This document shows positions 20,914 through 30,114 of a stretch of 64,000 nucleotides of DNA, one piece after another. The stretch comes from an uncultured bacterium (GTDB lineage Bacteria; Bacillota_I; Bacilli_A; Acholeplasmatales; Anaeroplasmataceae). The notes under the pieces are model-generated. The model saw only the letters and a list, made by a program, of their open reading frames with translations. It made no database searches and was not told the origin of the DNA. Made by a program: the position numbers and the translations under genes. The stretch is taken from the NCBI GenBank assembly GCA_949291115.1, contig CASETY010000007.1, positions 1 through 64,000 on the forward strand. Reading direction: 5' to 3'. The first letter of the stretch is position 1, and each line of letters opens with the position of its first letter.

Positions 20914-20942
20914 ATTTTAGTTTAATAAAAGCTGAATGTCAA
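20914..20942 (-). promoter_or_regulatory. tracrRNA promoter
   Basis: Minus strand TTGACA (20942-20937) and TAAAAT (20919-20914) with a 17-bp spacer. It fires away from cas9, from inside the cas9 leader. Confidence 0.85.
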
Positions 20943-20980
20943 TAGGTTTTAGTAATTTTTAGAAAGAATGGTGTTTTAAA

Positions 20981-23900
20981 ATGAATAAAGAATATACATT
21001 AGGTCTTGATATTGGAACTAATTCAATAGGCTGGGCAGTCGTAGATCAAAATTATGATTTAGTTAAAAAACTTGGCCACTGTTTATGGGGTGTTAGATTA
21101 TTCGAAGAGTCTAAAAGTGCATTAGAAAGAAGAACTTTTAGATGTGCTAGACGTAGATTACAAAGAAGAAAAGTAAGAATTGAATTGTTAAGAAGTATTT
21201 TTAATGAAGAAATAAATAAAATAGATTCTAATTTTTTCCGTCGTCTAGATGAGTCTTTCTATAAGTTAGAAGATAGAACTATAAATTGTAACGATCTGTT
21301 TGCTAAAGGAATGACTAATAAAGAATATTATAAAACATTCCCTACAATTTGGCATTTAAGAAATTATTTGTTAAAAACAGATGAAAAAATAGATATTAGA
21401 TTAGTTTATTTAGCTATTCACCACATTATTAAATATCGTGGCAATTTTTTAATTGAAGGTGAATTTAAAAAAGATGATTTAAAAGTAGTATTAGAACAGT
21501 TTAAGAGGATAAATGAAGAATTAAAAGAATTAAGAAATAAATTCACTTCCTTAGAAGAAGACGGCGATTTTGAAGGTAATATTAATTATCTTCTTACAAA
21601 AGAATTTGATGAGAATTTAATTAATGAAATTATTGATGTTTTAAGATCTAATAAAACAAAAAATGATAAGAAAGTAGAATTAAATAAACTCTTTGCTGTT
21701 GAAATAGATGGCAAGGTAATTAATAATACTGCTTATAATCAACTTGTAATCCCATTATTATTAGGAAATACTATCAATTTACAAAGTTTAACGATAGTAA
21801 AAGAATATGGCATAGAACACGATAAAGAAAAAGCTAAATTAACATTAGATGATGAAAATTTAGAAACAAATATGAATCAAGCTGCTACAGAATTTTATGA
21901 AATTAAAGAATTGATAAATACAGCTCTTCATATAAAATCAATTAAAGATTATGCCTATTTATTAAATTTTTATGGTGATTCTAACTTCTTAAGTGAAACT
22001 ATGATTAGTAAATATAACGAACATCATGAACAATTAAGTGAATTTAAAGACTTTATTAAATGCTATATTCCGGATAAATACAATGAGATTTTTAGAAAAT
22101 ATGATGAAAAATTATGTAATTATCCACATTATGTTGGCATGAATAATGTTAATAAACAAAAAAAGAATTTTTCACATTGTACACGAATTGATTTTTATAA
22201 ATATATTAAAGGTATTTTAGAAAATGTTACTGTAGAAGAAGCTAAAGTTAAGAAAGAAGAATATCTAAAATTAATTGAAAATAATAATTTTTTAGTACGT
22301 ACTAACTCAAGTGAAAATGCATCTTTTCCTAAACAATTACATTTAACAGAATTAAAAATTATGTTGGATAAACAAGCTAAATATTATCCATTCTTATTAG
22401 AAAAAAGTGATAATATAACTAATTTAGACAAGATAATTTCTATTTTCAATTATAAAAGGCCTTATTATTATGGGCCATTAAAAAATGAAAGTGAATATTC
22501 ATGGGTTGTTAAAAAAGAAGATAAAAAAATCTATCCATGGAATATTAATGAAGTAGTTGATGAAGACGAAACAGAGAAGAAATTTATTGAAAGAATGCAA
22601 AATAAATGTTCTTACTTAAAAGGCCCTAACGATTATTGCTTACCAAAAGAATCAATTATCTTTAGTAAATATAGTGTGTTTAGTTATATTAATAAGATCA
22701 AAATTAATGGTGTTAATATTGATAATAAGACTAAGTTAGATATTTATAATAATATATTCTTAACAGTTCCAAAGCCAACTCAAGTAATGATAAAAAAATA
22801 CCTAGCCAATACTAAAAATGTAAAAGCTGATGATATAAGTGGCATTGATCAATGTAACTGTAGTATGAAAAGTTATCTAAAATTTAAAGATATATTTAAA
22901 GATGAATTTAATGATAAGATTGAAATAATAGAAAATATTATTAAGGATATAGTAGTCTTCGAGGATAAAAAAATATTAGAAAGAAGACTTAAAACAATAT
23001 ATAACTTAGATGAAGAAAAAATAAAAAGAATAAAAGGTTTGGATTATAAAAAATATGGTCGTTTATGTAAAAATTTATTAGTTAATTTACCATTAACAAA
23101 TAAAGAAACTGGCCAAAAATATCGAGGAATTCTTGATGTAATGGAAAACACAACCTTAAATCTTCAAGAAATATTATTTTCACCTATCTATGAAGGCAAT
23201 AAAGCAGTAGATGAATACAATAAAAATTATGTATTAAATACAGAAACAGATCTAATGACATTTATTGATGAAAACTTAACAATTTCACCAATATATACAA
23301 GAGCTTTAGTTCAAACATATAAATTAATAGAAGAAATAGAAGATATTTTAGGTCAGAAAATAGATTATTATGTAGTAGAATGTACTAGAACTCATGAAAA
23401 GTCAGGAGTTAAAAAGTCACGTTATGAAGACATTAAAAATTTATATAAAGAATGTTTAAAATTAGCTAAAGAAGAAAACTTTGATGTTGATTTAACGAAG
23501 TTAAGTAATGAGTTAGAAAAATATAAAGAAGTCGTCAATAAAGCTGACAAATATTATTTTTATTTTACTCAATTAGGTAAAGATATGTATACGCTTAAAA
23601 ATATTGATATCACTGAGCTAGGTTCACAAAATAAGAAATATGATATTGATCATATTTTACCTCAATCTAAAATTAAAGATGATTCTATTTCTAATAGAGT
23701 ATTAGTAGAAAAAGCATATAATCATAATAAGACAAATAATTTTATTTTTGAAGCAATTAATCTTACACCTCGTCACTATACATTTTATAAAATGTTACTA
23801 GAAAAAGGCCTTATAACGCGAAAAAAATATAATTTATTAACGATGAAAGAATTAGATGAAAAGACTTTAGAAGGTTTCGTTAATAGACAAAAAGTTGCGA

Positions 23901-25243
23901 CTGATCAAGCAGTTAAATCAGTAATTACATTGCTTAAATTATATAAAAATGTTGATCCTGAGCATATTATCTATTCTAAAGCTAGCGTTGTATCACAATT
24001 TAGAAAAGATGAATTCTTAGATGTTAAAGAAGAAACAGGCGAAGTATCATTTAAAGTTAAAGATGAAAATGGTAATAATCTAAAAAAGATTTATTATAAA
24101 TCAAGAACAGCCAATAATTATCACCATGCCCATGATGCATATTTAAACGCTATTGTTGGTAGAACATTAACTAAATATTATGATAAGCTTAGTTTTGGAT
24201 TTGGAAGTAAAGCTGAAAGAACACAATTTTTAAAAGATAATTATTACACAACTAATCCAATGAAAATATTAGCTAGAGGAGTTCGAAATACACCTTGGGA
24301 ACCAAAAACAATATTACCAAAAATTGAACATAATTTATTTAATAATTATGATATTCAAGAAACAACAAGGATGTATTCACCAAATGAAATGATACATCAA
24401 GTTACCATTATTTCTCATGATGGTGGTAATGGCATTCCTACTAAAAATGTAACTCCAAACGGTAATGATTTGGATCCTAAGAAATATGGTGGATATAAAC
24501 AAGCATCATATGGTAAATTTTGTTTAATTAAAACTTATGATAAAAAAGGGAACGAACAAATTGTTTTACAACCGATACCTAAAATGTATGATAATACTGT
24601 TAAAACAATAGAGTCTTATTTAAATGCTTTATATGATAAATTTGAAATAATTAACCCTAATATTAAAGCAAACATAGTTATGGAGACAGGCAAAATTAAA
24701 TCATATGTAAGAAGTGCAGCTGGCGGTGGAACTAGATTTAATATACGAAATGCTCAAGATCGTAATTTTGATATTAATTCAATTAGAATTATTCACGATA
24801 TTGATAAATATTTTAATATTCAAGAAAAAGATAGAGATAATACTTTCAAATTTGATGGAAATAAGATTAATTTAGCTAATGTAGAAGGTCAAAAGTCAAT
24901 AGATATTACATTAGAAGATTTAGATTATCTATATAATAAAATTTATTTAATGTATGGAAAAGACATTTACGCCTTTTCTAACATTAAAAATATTTATTCA
25001 AAACTACCAAAGACATTAAACGAAAGATTTAAAAATGAAGATTATAAAGAGAAATTAGAATTAATAAATCAATTATTGAGATTGTTAAAACCAAATGAAA
25101 GTAATTCTGCTAATTTAATTTCAATTGGATTATCAAATGGTTCTGGTGAATTAAGAATTGGTAAGACATTAAGTTCAGGTACTAAATTAGTTGCTTATTC
25201 AATAACTGGTTTAAGAAAGAAAGTTTTATACGAGGTTAAGTAG
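20981..25243 (+). CDS. cas9: CRISPR-associated endonuclease Cas9, type II-A
   Basis: A 1420-residue RNA-guided DNA nuclease. RuvC-I is LGLDIGTNSIGWAV with Asp10; the arginine-rich bridge helix is RRTFRCARRRLQRRK (about 52-66). RuvC-II is YYVVECTRTHEKSG with Glu800; HNH is YDIDHILPQSK with His891 and Asn914; RuvC-III is YHHAHDAYLNAIVG with His1048 and Asp1052. All catalytic residues are present. The C-terminal part (about 1110-1420) is the PAM-interacting region. Its size and the csn2 gene put it in II-A. Weak ribosome-binding site (AGAAAG). Its stop overlaps the cas1 GTG start (TAGTG). Confidence 0.98.
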   Translation: MNKEYTLGLDIGTNSIGWAVVDQNYDLVKKLGHCLWGVRLFEESKSALERRTFRCARRRLQRRKVRIELLRSIFNEEINKIDSNFFRRLDESFYKLEDRTINCNDLFAKGMTNKEYYKTFPTIWHLRNYLLKTDEKIDIRLVYLAIHHIIKYRGNFLIEGEFKKDDLKVVLEQFKRINEELKELRNKFTSLEEDGDFEGNINYLLTKEFDENLINEIIDVLRSNKTKNDKKVELNKLFAVEIDGKVINNTAYNQLVIPLLLGNTINLQSLTIVKEYGIEHDKEKAKLTLDDENLETNMNQAATEFYEIKELINTALHIKSIKDYAYLLNFYGDSNFLSETMISKYNEHHEQLSEFKDFIKCYIPDKYNEIFRKYDEKLCNYPHYVGMNNVNKQKKNFSHCTRIDFYKYIKGILENVTVEEAKVKKEEYLKLIENNNFLVRTNSSENASFPKQLHLTELKIMLDKQAKYYPFLLEKSDNITNLDKIISIFNYKRPYYYGPLKNESEYSWVVKKEDKKIYPWNINEVVDEDETEKKFIERMQNKCSYLKGPNDYCLPKESIIFSKYSVFSYINKIKINGVNIDNKTKLDIYNNIFLTVPKPTQVMIKKYLANTKNVKADDISGIDQCNCSMKSYLKFKDIFKDEFNDKIEIIENIIKDIVVFEDKKILERRLKTIYNLDEEKIKRIKGLDYKKYGRLCKNLLVNLPLTNKETGQKYRGILDVMENTTLNLQEILFSPIYEGNKAVDEYNKNYVLNTETDLMTFIDENLTISPIYTRALVQTYKLIEEIEDILGQKIDYYVVECTRTHEKSGVKKSRYEDIKNLYKECLKLAKEENFDVDLTKLSNELEKYKEVVNKADKYYFYFTQLGKDMYTLKNIDITELGSQNKKYDIDHILPQSKIKDDSISNRVLVEKAYNHNKTNNFIFEAINLTPRHYTFYKMLLEKGLITRKKYNLLTMKELDEKTLEGFVNRQKVATDQAVKSVITLLKLYKNVDPEHIIYSKASVVSQFRKDEFLDVKEETGEVSFKVKDENGNNLKKIYYKSRTANNYHHAHDAYLNAIVGRTLTKYYDKLSFGFGSKAERTQFLKDNYYTTNPMKILARGVRNTPWEPKTILPKIEHNLFNNYDIQETTRMYSPNEMIHQVTIISHDGGNGIPTKNVTPNGNDLDPKKYGGYKQASYGKFCLIKTYDKKGNEQIVLQPIPKMYDNTVKTIESYLNALYDKFEIINPNIKANIVMETGKIKSYVRSAAGGGTRFNIRNAQDRNFDINSIRIIHDIDKYFNIQEKDRDNTFKFDGNKINLANVEGQKSIDITLEDLDYLYNKIYLMYGKDIYAFSNIKNIYSKLPKTLNERFKNEDYKEKLELINQLLRLLKPNESNSANLISIGLSNGSGELRIGKTLSSGTKLVAYSITGLRKKVLYEVK

Positions 25244-26115
25244 TGGGTTTTAGGAGTATTGTTATTAATTCCCGCTGTAAATTAGATTATTCACTTAATT
25301 ATTTAGTTGTACATAAAGGGATGGATGTGAAAAAGATTTTGCTGGACGAAATTAAGTTAATATGCATTAATAGTACACAAGTTAGTATTACTACTGCCTT
25401 AATTTCTGAATGCTTAAACAAAAAAATAAAGATTATTTTATCAGATGAAAAACATAATCCTGTAGGTGAAATAACCCCGTATTATAATAATTTTTACACA
25501 TATAGAAAGTTAAAGGAACAATTGTCGTTTACAGAAGAGTGTAAAGGTTATTTGTGGCAAGAGATTGTTAAAAATAAGATTTTAAATCAAAGTTTAGTTT
25601 TAAAAAATGCGGGTAAAGAAAAAGAAAGTTTAATTTTAGAAACTTATGTTAATGAAGTAATGATTGATGATAAACAAAATAGAGAAGGAATAGCTGCTAA
25701 AGTTTATTTTAAAGCTTTATTTGGTAGTGATTTTAGTAGAGATAATAGTTGTAAAGAAAATATATTTTTAGACTATGGCTATTCCATTCTCTTATCATCG
25801 ATTAATCGTATAGTAAAGATGTATGGTTATTACACTGAACTTGGTATACATCATATTGGTGAATCAAATTCATTTAATTTGTCTTGTGATTTTATGGAAC
25901 CACTAAGATCGTTGGTTGATTTATATGTTTTAAATGGCATTGTCAATTTAGATAACTACAAAGAAGAATATATCAAAATGTTAGAGTTGCCAGTGATATT
26001 TAATAATAGAACTTTATTTTTAGATAATGCTTTAGAAGAATATGTGGAAAGTTTATTATTTTATCTAAAAAATGGGGATATAGATAAAATAAAATTCATT
26101 AAATATGAGTTATAG
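25243..26115 (+). CDS. cas1: CRISPR adaptation endonuclease Cas1
   Basis: A 290-residue integrase of the spacer-acquisition complex. Conserved metal-binding residues are in NREGIAAKVYFKALFG (Glu), LGIHHIGESN (His) and NLSCDFMEPLRSLVD (Asp/Glu). It starts with GTG overlapping the cas9 stop and overlaps the cas2 start by 11 bp. Confidence 0.97.
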   Translation: MGFRSIVINSRCKLDYSLNYLVVHKGMDVKKILLDEIKLICINSTQVSITTALISECLNKKIKIILSDEKHNPVGEITPYYNNFYTYRKLKEQLSFTEECKGYLWQEIVKNKILNQSLVLKNAGKEKESLILETYVNEVMIDDKQNREGIAAKVYFKALFGSDFSRDNSCKENIFLDYGYSILLSSINRIVKMYGYYTELGIHHIGESNSFNLSCDFMEPLRSLVDLYVLNGIVNLDNYKEEYIKMLELPVIFNNRTLFLDNALEEYVESLLFYLKNGDIDKIKFIKYEL

Positions 26116-26425
26116 ATATATGCGAACTATTTTATTTTTTGATTTACCAACATTGACATCTAAAAATAAACGTGATTACCGTGCATTTGTAAAACTATTG
26201 ATAAAAACAGGCTTTTATAGAATACAAGAATCAGTATTTGTTAAAATGTCAATAACTCCCCAATCAGCTGCATCATGTGTTCAATATATTGATAAAAATA
26301 AGCCAAAAGAAGGAAGTATCATGATGCTTACTGTTACTGAAAAACAATTTGCAAATATGGACATTTTATTAGGTGACGTTTCTACTGATGTTGAAGTTTC
26401 TGACAAAAGGATAATTGTAATATGA
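26105..26425 (+). CDS. cas2: CRISPR adaptation protein Cas2
   Basis: A 106-residue ferredoxin-fold protein that bridges Cas1 dimers. The start MSYRYMRTILFFDLPT is typical of type II-A Cas2, which supports the ATG at 26105 and not the internal Met. Overlaps csn2 by 4 bp. Confidence 0.96.
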   Translation: MSYRYMRTILFFDLPTLTSKNKRDYRAFVKLLIKTGFYRIQESVFVKMSITPQSAASCVQYIDKNKPKEGSIMMLTVTEKQFANMDILLGDVSTDVEVSDKRIIVI

Positions 26426-27054
26426 GCCTAAAATGTATTATCAATGAAGAAAGTTTTAAATTAGATTTTGGCATAAACACATTAGTAGTTAAGAATGCAA
26501 AGATATTTAGAACAATATATAATGATTTATCTACTTATGTGAAAATTTTAGATGGAATTGATGAATGCCAACAATCGGCTGTTTTCTATATTAAAGAACC
26601 ACTAAGTATAGTCATTAATGATAAAAAAAATTTAACATATTTGTTTAAATCAATGGCTAAATTTATTAAAGAAAGCCATGAAGAAGAATATAATAAATTA
26701 ATCACAGAATTTAAATTGTTATTCAGTAATATAAGTGATGAAATTGATGGTTCAATTGAATTTGAAGAAGTAGATATTAATAAACTATTTCAATCATTTA
26801 ACGTTAAATATCAAGAAGAACAATCATCTTTTATAGAAGAATTTATTACTTATATTGATGTTGAAAATAGTGTAAATAAAATTAAACTATTTGTTTCATA
26901 TAATCTTTATAATTATTTAACTAATGAAGAATATGAGCAATTAGCTAAGGAATTACAAATTAAACAAATAATTCTATTAGATATTTGTAGATTAATTATT
27001 AACATATCAAAAGAAGAATTGTTGGTAATTGATGAAGAATGTTGTATAATATAA
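26422..27054 (+). CDS. csn2: CRISPR adaptation protein Csn2
   Basis: A 210-residue protein in the csn2 position and of csn2 size. Csn2 forms tetrameric rings on DNA ends and is needed for spacer acquisition in II-A systems. Recognised from context plus N-terminal strands (FKLDFGINTLVVKNAKIFR) and the C-terminal QIILLDICRLIINISKEELL block. Its 3' end carries the likely promoter of the array. Confidence 0.88.
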   Translation: MSLKCIINEESFKLDFGINTLVVKNAKIFRTIYNDLSTYVKILDGIDECQQSAVFYIKEPLSIVINDKKNLTYLFKSMAKFIKESHEEEYNKLITEFKLLFSNISDEIDGSIEFEEVDINKLFQSFNVKYQEEQSSFIEEFITYIDVENSVNKIKLFVSYNLYNYLTNEEYEQLAKELQIKQIILLDICRLIINISKEELLVIDEECCII

Positions 27055-27105
27055 GTGATGTTTAACAAAAATTAGAATTTCATGCAAGCCGCTAGATAGC
27101 TAGAG
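27022..27105 (+). promoter_or_regulatory. CRISPR leader and pre-crRNA promoter
   Basis: TTGGTA (27022-27027) and TATAAT (27045-27050), 17-bp spacer, lie inside the end of csn2. The leader up to 27105 is only about 50 bp and ends GCTAGAG at the first repeat, with a CTAG-rich stretch (27091-27105). The direction agrees with the tracrRNA pairing. Confidence 0.65.
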
Positions 27106-29643
27106 GTTTGCGTGGTTTGTTAAACATTGCTATTACTAAACCGTTGAGTATTGACAAGTAAAGGCATTGTGTTTGCGTGGTTTGTTAAACATTGCTATTA
27201 CTAAACTATTTGCTGAACATACGTTTGACTATTCAGGTTTGCGTGGTTTGTTAAACATTGCTATTACTAAACGAACGAAATTTTAACAATCGCAAAATCA
27301 CTGTTTGCGTGGTTTGTTAAACATTGCTATTACTAAACTGAGGTTGGCGTTGATATTAGCGTGTATGGTTTGCGTGGTTTGTTAAACATTGCTATTACTA
27401 AACATTTTAAAGGTAAAGATATCCATATTAAAGGTTTGCGTGGTTTGTTAAACATTGCTATTACTAAACACAAGCGACACTTACAAAGAAAGATTTTTAG
27501 TTTGCGTGGTTTGTTAAACATTGCTATTACTAAACTTTCAATACGGCGCATTCTCTCACCGACTGTTTGCGTGGTTTGTTAAACATTGCTATTACTAAAC
27601 AACAAACATCGATTTTATCTTACTCCATAAGTTTGCGTGGTTTGTTAAACATTGCTATTACTAAACTTAAATTAATAAAAAAGGAGTATTTAGAAAGTTT
27701 GCGTGGTTTGTTAAACATTGCTATTACTAAACTCCTTTCAATTTCTTTTTTAACCTCATCTAGTTTGCGTGGTTTGTTAAACATTGCTATTACTAAACTC
27801 CTCATAAGCTGGTACGTCTACCACACTGTTTGCGTGGTTTGTTAAACATTGCTATTACTAAACAGAAGTCGCTCGGTGTCATTATGTCATTAGGTTTGCG
27901 TGGTTTGTTAAACATTGCTATTACTAAACTGGTCAAATGGAAGATATAGGACGAAAGCTGTTTGCGTGGTTTGTTAAACATTGCTATTACTAAACTTAAT
28001 AATTCATATAAGAGGCTATAACAAAGTTTGCGTGGTTTGTTAAACATTGCTATTACTAAACAACATTTAGGAATGGACGCTGACGAGGTTTGTTTGCGTG
28101 GTTTGTTAAACATTGCTATTACTAAACTCAAGCATTTTACGATATTCTTCATTAGTGGTTTGCGTGGTTTGTTAAACATTGCTATTACTAAACTCTTCTT
28201 TTTTCATAAACAACAACTTCAAAGTTTGCGTGGTTTGTTAAACATTGCTATTACTAAACTCTAACGTCGCCAACAACAATAACAGCAAAGTTTGCGTGGT
28301 TTGTTAAACATTGCTATTACTAAACAGTGGAAAGATTACGGCATTAGGAGCGACGGTTTGCGTGGTTTGTTAAACATTGCTATTACTAAACTTGGATAAA
28401 CGACCCATCTACTGCAAAGGCGTTTGCGTGGTTTGTTAAACATTGCTATTACTAAACTATGCCAATTTTATTATTTTCCATAGCATTGTTTGCGTGGTTT
28501 GTTAAACATTGCTATTACTAAACTAAATAGCTATCGTAAAAATGTTTAAATCTGTTTGCGTGGTTTGTTAAACATTGCTATTACTAAACACAGTTCTTAA
28601 AAAATTCAAGGACAACGATGTTTGCGTGGTTTGTTAAACATTGCTATTACTAAACTTATAAAACGTTTATATACGTTAATATTGTGTTTGCGTGGTTTGT
28701 TAAACATTGCTATTACTAAACGAACTAATAATTAACTATCGACCAAATGTAGTTTGCGTGGTTTGTTAAACATTGCTATTACTAAACTGGTAAAGAAAAA
28801 TGAAAGATTTAAGAAGGTTTGCGTGGTTTGTTAAACATTGCTATTACTAAACTCTTCTTCCGCTTCTTCCGTTGTTTGGCTAGTTTGCGTGGTTTGTTAA
28901 ACATTGCTATTACTAAACTTTTAGAAAGTAAGATGTGCGATTATACGCGTTTGCGTGGTTTGTTAAACATTGCTATTACTAAACATGGAAAGAAAATATA
29001 TGAGTTATATAACTGTTTGCGTGGTTTGTTAAACATTGCTATTACTAAACTACCTATAAGAAAGAAATTGAAAATGATAGGTTTGCGTGGTTTGTTAAAC
29101 ATTGCTATTACTAAACATTTAGTTTACAAAATAGAACAGGTCTAGGGTTTGCGTGGTTTGTTAAACATTGCTATTACTAAACTAGAACCTATTTTAAAAA
29201 AGCATAATAAAGGTTTGCGTGGTTTGTTAAACATTGCTATTACTAAACGATTTATTAAGATATCAAGGTAACCAATATGTTTGCGTGGTTTGTTAAACAT
29301 TGCTATTACTAAACCTGGAACTGGTAAAACCACTAAAGCAATTGTTTGCGTGGTTTGTTAAACATTGCTATTACTAAACTTAAAGAACGCTTTAGCTTCA
29401 TTTAAATCAGTTTGCGTGGTTTGTTAAACATTGCTATTACTAAACGAAGAAGAAGAACAATATATAAAGAAAGATGTTTGCGTGGTTTGTTAAACATTGC
29501 TATTACTAAACACCGCCTTGCAAGATATCGAAAATCAATTCGTTTGCGTGGTTTGTTAAACATTGCTATTACTAAACACAACTGACATCGCAAATAAGAC
29601 TGTTGTAGTTTGCGTGGTTTGTTAACAACTTACAACTTTAATC
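27106..29643 (+). CRISPR. Type II-A CRISPR array, 39 repeats and 38 spacers
   Basis: The repeat is 36 bp, beginning GTTTGCGTGGTTTG and ending CTATTACTAAAC, and looks identical in copies 1-38. Copy 39 (29608-29643) matches only its first 18 bases and marks the trailer end. Spacers are 30 nt except six of 29 nt (spacers 1, 4, 7, 11, 26, 34). Repeat starts run from 27106 to 29608. The crRNA strand is plus because the tracrRNA anti-repeat is complementary to this strand. Spacer 34 encodes a P-loop (GTGKTTKAI), consistent with a phage or plasmid NTPase target. I noticed no spacer matching the neighbouring prophage. Confidence 0.99.
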
Positions 29644-29685
29644 AGCGGAATTTACTTTTACAATTAACACATTAAACAAAGCAAC

Positions 29686-29715
29686 AAAAAACACTTGCAA
29701 TTTATTCGTGTTTTT
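29686..29715 (+). terminator. Possible array terminator
   Basis: AAAAACAC (29686-29693) can pair with GTGTTTTT (29708-29715). It overlaps the tRNA promoter. Confidence 0.5.
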
Positions 29716-29723
29716 GGTAAAAT
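29695..29723 (+). promoter_or_regulatory. tRNA-Lys promoter
   Basis: TTGCAA (29695-29700) and TGG-TAAAAT (29715-29723), 17-bp spacer, 20 bp before the tRNA. Confidence 0.7.
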
Positions 29724-29742
29724 AATTTTCGCAAATTGATTT

Positions 29743-29818
29743 GGACCCTTAGCTCAGTTGGTAGAGCAACTGACTCTTAATCAGTGGGTCTGGAGTTCGA
29801 GTCTCCAAGGGTCCACCA
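29743..29818 (+). tRNA. tRNA-Lys (anticodon CTT)
   Basis: A 76-nt cloverleaf. The acceptor GGACCCT pairs with AGGGTCC, then discriminator A and encoded CCA. The anticodon stem ACTGA/TCAGT holds the loop CTCTTAA with anticodon CTT; the T loop is TTCGAGT. It is the likely integration site of the prophage. Confidence 0.97.
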
Positions 29819-29829
29819 AATTCGAATTT

Positions 29830-29855
29830 AAGCCTTATTAAGGCTTTTTTTATTT
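29830..29855 (+). terminator. tRNA-Lys terminator
   Basis: AAGCCTT (29830-29836) pairs with AAGGCTT (29840-29846), followed by TTTTTTATTTTT. Confidence 0.85.
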
Positions 29856-29862
29856 TTGGCGC

Positions 29863-29957
29863 TTTACTCAGAGTAAAAAAAATTGTTAGATTCTGTTAGT
29901 TTTTTTGGCTTGCTGAAGCTAGTTTTTTAACATATATATTGAGTAAAATTTGAGTAA
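29863..29957. repeat. Short repeats at the prophage left end
   Basis: TTTACTCAGAGTAAA (29863-29877) is a 15-bp palindrome; GAGTAA recurs at 29941 and 29952. Between them, TTGTTAGATTCTGTTAG (29883-29899) carries two CTAACA-type units 10 bp apart on the minus strand, the same units as in the late promoter at 46242. These may be arm-type binding sites for the integrase. The stretch 29856-30043 holds no gene I can support. Confidence 0.45.
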
Positions 29958-30043
29958 GGCATTATTTTAGTTGTGAAAATTTTACCTAATATTTAAAAAA
30001 ATAAATTATAAATGTCAAATAAAAAAGAAGCTATATATTTTCC

Positions 30044-30098
30044 TTGCATAAAAATAAATTAGTGATATAATTTAATTGGTTCAAACATTGTGAACTAA
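30044..30098 (+). promoter_or_regulatory. Promoter and operator of the AAA ATPase operon
   Basis: TTGCAT (30044-30049) and TGA-TATAAT (30063-30071), 16-bp spacer. Just downstream is an inverted repeat TTGGTTCA-N7-TGAACTAA (30076-30098), placed where a repressor would block transcription. GGAGGAG precedes the start. Confidence 0.65.
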
Positions 30099-30114
30099 TA
30101 GGAGGAGAATAATA

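Noticed and set aside
28788-28816. Spacer 26 and other A-rich spacers resembling stretches of prophage genes
   Set aside because: Only short A-rich words (about 10-12 bases) match; no full protospacer was seen. A BLASTN search is needed to be certain.
27333-29593. Open reading frames on both strands in the CRISPR array with repeated blocks such as LRGLLNIAITK or LVIAMFNKPRK
   Set aside because: They are translations of the CRISPR repeat (66-bp period divisible by 3), not genes.
29883-29899. CTAACA units at the left end as a second late promoter
   Set aside because: No -10 box at the right distance on the matching strand.
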